Shown in pieces: positions 1-5,538 of a stretch of 6,904 bases of DNA. The stretch's first letter is position 1. The number at the start of each line of letters is the position of its first letter. The translations under genes were made by a program, and so were the position numbers. This DNA is from Deltaproteobacteria bacterium. GTDB taxonomy: Bacteria; Desulfobacterota; Syntrophia; Syntrophales; UBA2210. The notes below the pieces were generated by a model. That model had not been told where the DNA came from. It saw only the letters and a list, made by a program, of their open reading frames with translations, and made no database searches. The stretch lies in contig JAFGQD010000154.1 in the NCBI GenBank assembly GCA_016935875.1, positions 1 through 6,904 of the forward strand, given 5' to 3'.

Positions 1-405
1 TTTCCGGAAGCCGTATCTGTATTGAAGACGCTTTCTTCCCGGTATCGACTGGGACTTGTTTCCAACACCCAGGGGCAGGTTCAGTCAGACGGGCACCGCC
101 TGAGTCTATTCCCCGGCATTGCCAAATTCTTTGACGCAATCATAATAGCCGGAGAGGGAGATGTGCCGCCGAAGCCCGACCCGGAACCCTTTCTGCGGTG
201 CCTGACGGAGTTGGGCATAAAACCCCAGGAGGCCCTCTTTGTGGGTGATGACTGGCGCATAGACATATGCGGAGCGAAGGACGCGGGAATCCGGCCCATA
301 TGGCTTCAACACAGGTCAGTGCATCGCACATGGCCGGTCGTGGATACGTCCGTTCCGATTATTCATGACCTTACTCCGCTTATCGAAACGGAGAAGCTTC
401 TATAA
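1..405 (+). CDS. HAD-superfamily hydrolase, 3' part (5' end outside window)
   Basis: The reading frame is open from base 1, so the gene begins upstream. A TTG at base 22 is in frame but lies inside the domain and is not a credible start. The visible 134 residues carry the later HAD motifs. Motif II is the serine of LVSNTQ (window residue 21), motif III is the lysine of PPKPDPEPF (residue 58), and motif IV is the acidic cluster in FVGDDWRID (residues 83, 84 and 88). The motif I nucleophile Asp and the cap domain are missing from view. The KPDP form points to subfamily IA, which includes small-molecule phosphatases, haloacid dehalogenases and phosphonoacetaldehyde hydrolase. The visible part does not decide the substrate. 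The stop codon is 20 bases before the phosphonoacetate hydrolase-like gene on the same strand, so the two are probably cotranscribed, and a phosphate-releasing role would suit that partner. The family is secure; the function is open. Confidence 0.85.
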   Translation, partial: FPEAVSVLKTLSSRYRLGLVSNTQGQVQSDGHRLSLFPGIAKFFDAIIIAGEGDVPPKPDPEPFLRCLTELGIKPQEALFVGDDWRIDICGAKDAGIRPIWLQHRSVHRTWPVVDTSVPIIHDLTPLIETEKLL

Positions 406-425
406 CGTTAAAAGGAGAAAAGAGT

Positions 426-1514
426 ATGAGCACAAGAATCGTTGTCTGTCTGGATGGAACAAACCCCCAGTACATCACTCAAAGCGATACACCGACCCTT
501 GACGCTATCGCTGCAAAGGGTTTCAGCACCTTGGGCAGGGCGGTTGTTCCTACCGTAACAAATGTCAACAACACGTCCATCATCACTGCCAGTTTCCCGG
601 AGGTACATGGAATTACATCCAACTACTTTCTTGATCTGTCAACGGGTGAAGAAAAGTATATGGAATCATCGGAATATCTTCTTACAGAAACCATCTTTGA
701 ACGAATCGGCAGAAGGGGCAAGAAATCGGCCCTGCTTACAGCAAAGGATAAACTGAAAACCCTGATCTATCGGGGGGCCCAGATCGCGGAGTCCGCCGAG
801 AAGCCCTCTCGATGGCTCGTGGATAGAATCGGCGCTCCCCCCGAATTTTATACGATTGAAACCAACCACTGGCTGTTCAGGGCGGCTCGTGAAATCCTTG
901 TGGCCAAATCGCCGGATTTCCTGTATCTGACGACGACGGACTATGCGACGCACACGTACCCGCCGGAAGACGAACGCTCTCAATGGAATTTTAATCAACT
1001 TGACCGGCTTCTCGGTGAAATTCTGAATACATCTTCCGACATAGAGATTGTTGTGACGGCCGACCACGGAATGAACGCAAAGTCCTACGCGCTTGATCTT
1101 ACCAGGATACTCAATGAAGCAGGGGTGCCGGGAACGGCGATTCCCATTATCAAGGATCGCCATGTAGTCCACCACAAAAACCTCGGTGGTTCGGCATACA
1201 TATACCTGAAGGACCCGTCCGCCATGGATGACGCAATGGCGCTTCTGCGGGAAGAAAGGGGTATCGAAATGATCATGCCGAGTCCCGAGGCCGCCCGGTT
1301 GTACCGTCTCCATCCTGACCGTATCGGGCACCTTTTTGTCCTGGCGGATATCGATACCGTATTCGGAACCATCTCCGCTCCCAGAGAAGAGGTCAGTATA
1401 CGCTCACACGGCTCTCTGCATGAACAGGAAATCCCCATCTGTGGTTTTGGGAAAGGGCCAATGGCCCACCAACCACAGTCGAATTCAGAAGTTGCGGCGT
1501 GGCTTGATACATGA
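426..1514 (+). CDS. phnA: Phosphonoacetate hydrolase-like enzyme (PhnA type, alkaline phosphatase superfamily)
   Basis: This 362-residue metalloenzyme most resembles PhnA, which cleaves the C-P bond of phosphonoacetate to acetate and phosphate in the cytoplasm. The expected two-metal site is visible in order: D10 in CLDGTNPQY; probable nucleophile T45 in VTNVNNTSI, aligning with the Thr of the related phosphodiesterases; D172 and H176 in TTDYATH; D213-H214 in TADHG; and H328 in RSHGS. HGIT (61-64), the TGEE segment (73-76) and TAKDKL (105-110) are also PhnA-like; the two lysines of TAKDKL fit the position of substrate-binding lysines in that family. No signal peptide is present. The protein is somewhat shorter than well-studied PhnA enzymes (about 400 residues), so a relative acting on another phosphonate or phosphodiester is possible. 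The start has a clear AGGAG at 413-417, eight bases upstream. It follows the HAD gene by 20 bases and converges with the LysR gene. The symbol phnA is also used for an unrelated E. coli protein. Confidence 0.75.
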   Translation: MSTRIVVCLDGTNPQYITQSDTPTLDAIAAKGFSTLGRAVVPTVTNVNNTSIITASFPEVHGITSNYFLDLSTGEEKYMESSEYLLTETIFERIGRRGKKSALLTAKDKLKTLIYRGAQIAESAEKPSRWLVDRIGAPPEFYTIETNHWLFRAAREILVAKSPDFLYLTTTDYATHTYPPEDERSQWNFNQLDRLLGEILNTSSDIEIVVTADHGMNAKSYALDLTRILNEAGVPGTAIPIIKDRHVVHHKNLGGSAYIYLKDPSAMDDAMALLREERGIEMIMPSPEAARLYRLHPDRIGHLFVLADIDTVFGTISAPREEVSIRSHGSLHEQEIPICGFGKGPMAHQPQSNSEVAAWLDT

Positions 1515-1515
1515 T

Positions 1516-2409
1516 TCAGAAGTTCTCAGACGCCCACTTGACGGTTTCTTCGATCAAATTGCGGAGAGATGTTGAAATATACTTGTCACGGTGGTGAATG
1601 ATATAAAATTTTCTCTTCATGGAGGTATCGGAAAGGGGGATGGCCGTCAATCTGCCGTCTTCGATCTCTTCGTTTGCCACCCATCGGGATACCAGGGCGA
1701 GACCCAACCCCTGTTCCACCGCCCGTTTAATTGCCTCGTTGTTGGAAAGCTCCAGCGGAACGGATACGGAGATATTGTTTTTTTTGATATACCTGTCGGT
1801 GATTCTTCGCGGGGCCGCCCCCTCTTCATGCATGATCAGGCATCTGTGTTCCAAATCGCGAGGATGGATCTCTTTCTTGCCGGCAAATTCATGATTTGGG
1901 GGAACGATCAGGACGAGACTGTCTTCGAGTATTTCCCTCGTCGCTATTTTCTTGTGCTCTATGGCGTAAGAAATGAATCCTATGTCGTTGTTGAGTGTAG
2001 CCGTCTTTTCAACAACCTGTTCCGTGGGCAGGACATTTACCGATACCTGAATCTTGGGATTGTTTCTCCTGAATTCCCTGATAATCGAAGGAAGATAATA
2101 TGCCCCGAAACTTTCACTTGCATGAATCCGGAGATGTCCCCTCTTTCTCTGTTGGAAATCGCGGATGACCTCTTCCGCCTGGCTCTCCATTCCGAAAATC
2201 TTGTCTGCAATATCGTAGAGGGCCTCTCCGGCATCCGTCAGGACGAGCTTTTTCCCGAATCGGTTGAAAAACTTGATTTCATGGTATTCTTCGAATCGTT
2301 GAATTCCCTTACTCACTGCAGGCTGTGTAATATACAGCTCATCCGCGGCGATACTGAGGCTCCCGTATTTTGCCGTGTAATAGAATATTTTTAGCTGGTT
2401 AAGGTTCAT
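1516..2409 (-). CDS. LysR-family transcriptional regulator
   Basis: This is a full-length 297-residue LysR regulator. The N-terminal winged helix-turn-helix is unmistakable: MNLNQLKIFYYTAKYGS, then a recognition region around residues 18-40 containing ITQPAVSKGIQRFE, then FFNRFGKKLVLTDAGE at 47-62. A linker helix follows to about residue 90, then the periplasmic-binding-protein-like effector domain from HLRIHASES (about 92-290). The style resembles the CysB/CysL subgroup, which often senses anions, but the ligand cannot be read. GGGAG at 2415-2419 (on the minus strand) precedes the ATG by five bases and supports the start. The gene is divergent from the DUF47-PiT operon, the classic arrangement for a LysR target, and is tail to tail with the phnA-like gene, one base separating the stops. 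LysR-type activators of phnA are known in pseudomonads, so either or both flanking units could be targets. LysR proteins usually also repress their own gene from the shared region. Confidence 0.95.
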   Translation of the reverse strand: MNLNQLKIFYYTAKYGSLSIAADELYITQPAVSKGIQRFEEYHEIKFFNRFGKKLVLTDAGEALYDIADKIFGMESQAEEVIRDFQQRKRGHLRIHASESFGAYYLPSIIREFRRNNPKIQVSVNVLPTEQVVEKTATLNNDIGFISYAIEHKKIATREILEDSLVLIVPPNHEFAGKKEIHPRDLEHRCLIMHEEGAAPRRITDRYIKKNNISVSVPLELSNNEAIKRAVEQGLGLALVSRWVANEEIEDGRLTAIPLSDTSMKRKFYIIHHRDKYISTSLRNLIEETVKWASENF

Positions 2410-2447
2410 TATAACTCCCGTTTATCAATTATATTAAATCAATTATC

Positions 2448-2476
2448 TTGACTTATGCTAAACATATATTTAAAGA
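2448..2476 (+). promoter_or_regulatory. Candidate sigma-70-type promoter for the DUF47-PiT operon
   Basis: TTGACT at 2448-2453 is a five-of-six match to the -35 hexamer. With a 17-base spacer, the -10 position falls at 2471-2476 (TAAAGA), only a three-of-six match. Such a strong -35 and poor -10 is typical of an activated promoter, but it is also common by chance in A+T-rich DNA. Transcription would start near 2483, giving a leader of about 130 bases that contains the hairpin at 2505-2542. Confidence 0.27.
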
Positions 2477-2484
2477 TATTTCAA
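2455..2484 (-). promoter_or_regulatory. Candidate promoter for the LysR gene
   Basis: On the minus strand, TTGAAA (2484-2479, five of six) is followed after 18 bases by TAGCAT (2460-2455, four of six). This gives a start near 2448 and a leader of about 40 bases. It lies face to face with, and almost fully over, the plus-strand promoter candidate. A perfect TATAAT nearer the gene (2433-2428) has no -35 partner and would leave only about a dozen leader bases, so it is the weaker choice. Confidence 0.27.
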
Positions 2485-2504
2485 CTGATTAGTTCTCTTT
2501 CCAC

Positions 2505-2542
2505 CGATCTGTAAATCTGCTCAAACTGTCTGACACAGATTG
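2505..2542 (+). promoter_or_regulatory. Possible leader hairpin or operator dyad upstream of the first DUF47 gene
   Basis: ACAGATTG at 2535-2542 can pair with CGATCTGT at 2505-2512 (eight pairs, one of them G-U). It can instead pair with CAAACTGT at 2522-2529 (seven of eight pairs, short loop). The two pairings exclude each other in RNA. In DNA the same bases form repeated CTGT half-sites facing ACAG. No T-run follows, so it is not a plain terminator. Confidence 0.3.
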
Positions 2543-2615
2543 CAGGGCAGGGTACTGAATCACCGTAAAAGGCAGTAAGGTTAGAACGTATATTATTCTA
2601 TGGGGATGCGAAACG

Positions 2616-3266
2616 ATGGACTTTGACATCTTTAAGCGAAGATCGGGAATCGAGACACAGATTGACGAATTTCTGAACAGGGTCAGTGAGGCGGGACTGA
2701 TTTTCAAGGGTGCCGTCGTCGACTATCTGAAGGGCGATCTGGAAACCTTCGTACTCAAGAGAGACAGACTCCATGAAGCCGAACGTCAGGGCGATGTCCT
2801 TCGCCGTGAACTTGAACTCATGCTCTTCACCAAAACACTCATTCCTGAATCGAGGGGTGATGTGCTGGAACTCATCGAAAACATGGACACACTCCTGGAC
2901 CATTACAAGGGCGCGATGTGGAAGATAGACATCGAGCAACCTCGGATCTGTGATGAATTCCATGAAGACTTCAAGGAACTGGTGGAATATGGCGTGGAAG
3001 CAGTAGAATCAACGGTCTGCGCGTGCAGGGCCTTTTTCAGGAATATCGATACGGCCTCGGCTCACATGGATAAGGTAATCTACTGGGAAAAGAAGTCCGA
3101 CGTTGTTTCGACGCGCCTCCAGCGTGCCATCTTCAGGCGCGAAGACCTGCGATTGAGTCACAAGCGACACATTCGTGATTTCGTCAGGTTCATGGAAAAA
3201 ATAGCCGACGAGGCCGAAGACGTGATAGACCGGCTCAGCATCTATATCGTCAAGCGCGCGTTATAG
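2616..3266 (+). CDS. DUF47 family protein (PhoU-like partner of PiT phosphate carrier), copy 1
   Basis: This 216-residue, all-alpha, highly charged cytoplasmic protein has the usual length of the DUF47/PhoU-like family (phosphate transport regulator). Recognisable segments are EFLNRVSEAGLIF (18-30), a long charged helix with KRDRLHEAERQGD (48-60), LIENMDTLLDHYK (86-98) and the highly conserved C-terminal block SHKRHIRDFVRFMEKI to SIYIVKRAL (181-216). The acidic E/DxxxD patterns in these helices are where PhoU-fold proteins bind metal clusters; that role is inferred here. Family members are commonly encoded immediately before a PiT carrier and are thought to control it, as seen here: the stop codon overlaps the AGGAG of the carrier gene and the gap is 11 bases. 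The ATG is preceded by a modest GGGGA at 2602-2606, nine bases upstream. A close paralogue follows the carrier (about 60% identical, 130 of 216 by hand count, no gaps). Confidence 0.92.
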   Translation: MDFDIFKRRSGIETQIDEFLNRVSEAGLIFKGAVVDYLKGDLETFVLKRDRLHEAERQGDVLRRELELMLFTKTLIPESRGDVLELIENMDTLLDHYKGAMWKIDIEQPRICDEFHEDFKELVEYGVEAVESTVCACRAFFRNIDTASAHMDKVIYWEKKSDVVSTRLQRAIFRREDLRLSHKRHIRDFVRFMEKIADEAEDVIDRLSIYIVKRAL

Positions 3267-3277
3267 GAGCAAGAATA

Positions 3278-4741
3278 ATGTTTCTCTTTTTCCTCTCGAG
3301 TGGACTGTTTCTCGGCTGGTCATTAGGGGCCAACGATGCCGCCAATGTGTTCGGAACCGCAGTCGGCTCTCAGATGATAAGCTTTAAAAGGGCCGCTGTT
3401 CTCTGCGGCGTATTTGTGATATTGGGAGCAGTCATAAGCGGCGCAGGTACTTCGGATACCATTGGAAAGCTGGGCACGGTGAATGCCATGGCAGGGGCAT
3501 TTATCGTCGCCCTGGCCGCGGCAGTAAGCGTCTATTTAATGACGGTCTTAGGATATCCCGTGTCGACCTCTCAGGGCATTATCGGTGCCATCATAGGCTG
3601 GAATCTCTTCACCGGCACCCTGATTGATTATACGTCCCTCACAAAGATTGTTTCCAGCTGGATCGCCTGCCCGATTCTGGCGGCAATTTTTTCCATGATA
3701 CTGTACAAGTTGGTTGTCTTCTGCATTAAAACTTTCAAAATACGGATGTTCAAACTCGACACCCTCACACGATACGGCTTGATAATCGTGGGCATATTTG
3801 GGGCTTACTCCCTCGGAGCGAACAATATTGCAAACGTCATGGGGGTGTTTGTACCCGTTTCGCCATTCCGCGACATCTCCTTTATGGGGATCTTTTCGCT
3901 GACCTCCGCGCAACAGCTCTTTCTCATCGGAGGCATTACCATAGCAATCGGTGTTATCACCTATTCAAAAAGGGTAATGATGACGGTAGGAACGGGTATC
4001 ATGAAGATTTCACCCGTTTCCGCGTTTGTGGCGGTGTGGGCCCATTCTATTGTCCTTTTCCTCTTCGCCTCCCAGGGCCTGGAACATTTCCTGATAAGCC
4101 ACGGGCTCCCCTCTATTCCTCTGGTCCCCGTTTCCAGCTCACAGGCCATCGTCGGCGCGGTTATCGGCATCGGTCTCCTCAAGGGAGGAAAAGGCATCAG
4201 ATGGAAAACCGTGGGGGGAATCTCCGTAGGATGGGTGGTGACGCCTCTCCTCGCCGCCCTGATATCTTTTATTTCACTGTTTTTCTTCCAGAACGTGTTT
4301 CAGCAGCAGACATACAAGCCGGTTGAGTATATAGTCTCCGCGGCGGCGATAGAAAGGATTGAGAATCAGGGCATACCGACAGATAAACTCAAGGGGATGC
4401 TCGGCAACAAGTATTCCTCGGCATTTCAATTTAACAAAGCCCTGAAGGAACGTTTGTCCCTTCGGCTTGATGATACAAGCTTCATTATGGAATCGACGGA
4501 GTATCATAAAATGGAAATCACCGGGGCGGCGATCCGCTTCCTGGATTCGAAGTGGTTCACGGAAGAACAGATAAAGGCCCTGGAAAAACTCGACGGGCAG
4601 GTTTTTATTCATACATGGATGATGGACGAGGCCCTTGCCGGGATATCTCCATCGTGGAGAATAAAAAAAGACGACAGATTATTCAGCCGGAGGCTGAAAG
4701 AGAAGATTGACCGTATCCATGACCTGTTCCATACCAGGTAA
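3278..4741 (+). CDS. pit: PiT-family inorganic phosphate carrier with soluble C-terminal extension
   Basis: This 487-residue integral membrane protein belongs to the PiT (PHO-4) family, which carries phosphate with H+ or Na+. Residues 1 to about 343 hold about ten hydrophobic segments in two inverted repeats. The repeat signatures are GANDAANVFGTAVG (17-30) and GANNIANVMG (180-189), each paired with a PVSTSQ/PVSSSQ re-entrant-type motif (94-99 and 284-289). In the second signature the usual Asp is Asn 183 (AAT codon at 3824-3826). The paired motifs have Gln where many family members have Thr-His. Residues 344-487 are soluble, rich in charged residues, mostly helical in appearance, and contain FNKALKERLSLRLDD and FSRRLKEKIDRIHDLF; I do not recognise this domain. 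The start is fixed by AGGAG at 3265-3269, eight bases upstream, overlapping the stop of the DUF47 gene. Flanking DUF47 genes on both sides support a phosphate role. Transport direction and coupling ion cannot be read. Confidence 0.94.
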   Translation: MFLFFLSSGLFLGWSLGANDAANVFGTAVGSQMISFKRAAVLCGVFVILGAVISGAGTSDTIGKLGTVNAMAGAFIVALAAAVSVYLMTVLGYPVSTSQGIIGAIIGWNLFTGTLIDYTSLTKIVSSWIACPILAAIFSMILYKLVVFCIKTFKIRMFKLDTLTRYGLIIVGIFGAYSLGANNIANVMGVFVPVSPFRDISFMGIFSLTSAQQLFLIGGITIAIGVITYSKRVMMTVGTGIMKISPVSAFVAVWAHSIVLFLFASQGLEHFLISHGLPSIPLVPVSSSQAIVGAVIGIGLLKGGKGIRWKTVGGISVGWVVTPLLAALISFISLFFFQNVFQQQTYKPVEYIVSAAAIERIENQGIPTDKLKGMLGNKYSSAFQFNKALKERLSLRLDDTSFIMESTEYHKMEITGAAIRFLDSKWFTEEQIKALEKLDGQVFIHTWMMDEALAGISPSWRIKKDDRLFSRRLKEKIDRIHDLFHTR

Positions 4742-4816
4742 TTTTTCATACAATAGTCTCTCCCTGCGTTTCGAAGGTCCGGCGGATATGCGGGGTGGAA
4801 GGTTTTTCATAATAGT
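4742..4816 (+). repeat. Imperfect direct repeat TTTTTCATA-(CA)-ATAGT in the PiT-DUF47 gap
   Basis: The sequence TTTTTCATA followed by ATAGT occurs at 4742-4757, with a CA between the two parts, and again without it at 4803-4816. The copies start 61 bases apart inside a 107-base gap that otherwise shows no gene and no convincing terminator. It could be a binding-site pair or the remnant of a small duplication. Confidence 0.45.
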
Positions 4817-4820
4817 TTAC

Positions 4821-4838
4821 TCCTCAACCGAATGAGGA
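4821..4838 (+). promoter_or_regulatory. Hairpin masking the ribosome binding site of the second DUF47 gene
   Basis: TCCTCA (4821-4826) and TGAGGA (4833-4838) can form a six-base-pair stem with the loop ACCGAA. The 3' arm contains GAGGA, the only Shine-Dalgarno sequence for the ATG at 4849 (ten-base gap), and the 5' arm is a complete anti-Shine-Dalgarno. In mRNA this would lower translation unless opened. The stem is short, so its effect is uncertain. Confidence 0.4.
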
Positions 4839-4848
4839 ACAAAAAGCC

Positions 4849-5499
4849 ATGAAGTCCAGAATACTGAAAAATAGCAAGGAAACAGATAGACAATTCGACG
4901 AGTTTCTTGACAATGTCAGTGAGGCGGGCGTGCTCTTCCGTGAGGCCACTGAAAACTATTTTGAAGGCAATCTTGAAGCCTTTGAAGAGAAACGGAACAA
5001 AATGAACGACTTGGAACATCGGGGTGACGCCCTGCGTCGAACCCTTGAACATCTTTTATATACAAAAACACTGGTTCCTGAGTTACGCGGAGACATAATG
5101 GAGCTTCTCGAGAATATGGACGCCCTGCTTGACCACTACAAGGCCGTTATATGGCGCTTCGATATTGAGCACCCGGATATTCTGCCCGAATTTCACGATG
5201 ACTTCAGGGAGTTGATTGCCTCCGGAGTAAACGCTGTAGAATGTACCGTCCGGTCCTGCAAGGCCTTTTTCAGCGAAATTGATGAGACATGCAATCATAT
5301 GCACAAGGTCATTTTCTGGGAAACGGAGGGAGATATAGTGTCTACCAGGCTCCAGAAGCGCATCTTCAGAAACGAGAGCCTGAGGCTGAGTCACAAGAGG
5401 CATATCCGCGACTTTGTGAGGTTCATCGAAAAGATTGGGGATGAGGCCGAAGATGTGATAGACCGCTTCAGCATATATATTATCAAACGGGCGATTTAG
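4849..5499 (+). CDS. DUF47 family protein (PhoU-like), copy 2
   Basis: This second 216-residue DUF47 protein aligns end to end, without gaps, with the copy before the carrier (about 60% identity by hand count). The N-terminal 17 residues and the helix around 31-66 differ most, while residues 180-216 (SHKRHIRDFVRF through SIYIIKRAI) are almost identical. Shared family segments are EFLDNVSEAGVLF (18-30), KRNKMNDLEHRGD (48-60) and LLENMDALLDHYK (86-98). It lies 107 bases after the carrier gene, much further than copy 1 does before it. Its Shine-Dalgarno site sits in a possible hairpin, so it may be expressed at a different level or time. It may be a second subunit of a mixed oligomer, or a partner for another carrier. 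The gene ends 39 bases before the convergent aminotransferase gene. Confidence 0.92.
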   Translation: MKSRILKNSKETDRQFDEFLDNVSEAGVLFREATENYFEGNLEAFEEKRNKMNDLEHRGDALRRTLEHLLYTKTLVPELRGDIMELLENMDALLDHYKAVIWRFDIEHPDILPEFHDDFRELIASGVNAVECTVRSCKAFFSEIDETCNHMHKVIFWETEGDIVSTRLQKRIFRNESLRLSHKRHIRDFVRFIEKIGDEAEDVIDRFSIYIIKRAI

Positions 5500-5538
5500 C
5501 TCTTTTCTTTAACCTCTATGGTTACATCAAAACTGTGT

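Larger units (their letters stand above)
2410..2615. promoter_or_regulatory. Divergent control region between LysR gene and DUF47-PiT operon
   Basis: This 206-base gap has no credible gene. The LysR-proximal half (about 2420-2495) is very A+T rich. It holds two copies of ATCAATTAT with starts 14 bases apart (2424-2432 and 2438-2446), a 16-base near-palindrome ATATATTTAAAGATAT (2464-2479, seven of eight pairs matching) and AACT-N4-AGTT (2483-2494). The operon-proximal half holds repeated CTGT half-sites and an inverted ACAG (2505-2542). These are reasonable places for LysR or another regulator to bind, but none is an established box. No strong 11-base-period Pho box was found; the best partial match begins at 2509 and is weak. 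Confidence 0.6.

Noticed and set aside
22..24. TTG as the true start of the HAD gene
   Set aside because: The frame is open to base 1 and residues before it continue the HAD domain; starting here would remove motif I and the cap domain.
666..1331. Minus-strand 221-codon open frame inside the phnA-like gene
   Set aside because: Its translation has no recognisable domain, and it is fully covered by a gene with conserved active-site motifs in the other direction.
1455..1467. GC-rich hairpin GGGCC-AAT-GGCCC at the end of the phnA-like gene as a terminator for the LysR transcript
   Set aside because: It is only five pairs, lies about 50 bases past the LysR stop inside coding sequence, and has only three T residues after it on that strand.
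1591..2394. Plus-strand 267-codon open frame opposite the LysR gene
   Set aside because: It mirrors the LysR reading frame, and its translation shows no family features; the LysR protein is clear.
2509..2526. Pho box upstream of the first DUF47 gene
   Set aside because: The two half-sites match the CTGTCAT-type consensus at only about five and four of seven bases, and no -10 element lies at the usual distance downstream.
4766..4807. Terminator after the PiT gene (CCCTGC pairing with GCGGGG, then TTTTT)
   Set aside because: The loop is about 22 bases, one pair is G-U, and the T-run starts several bases after the stem; it is too weak to call.
5510..5524. Stem TAACC-TCTAT-GGTTA between the convergent second DUF47 and aminotransferase genes as a shared terminator
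   Set aside because: The stem is only five pairs, mostly A-T, and no T-run follows it on either strand.
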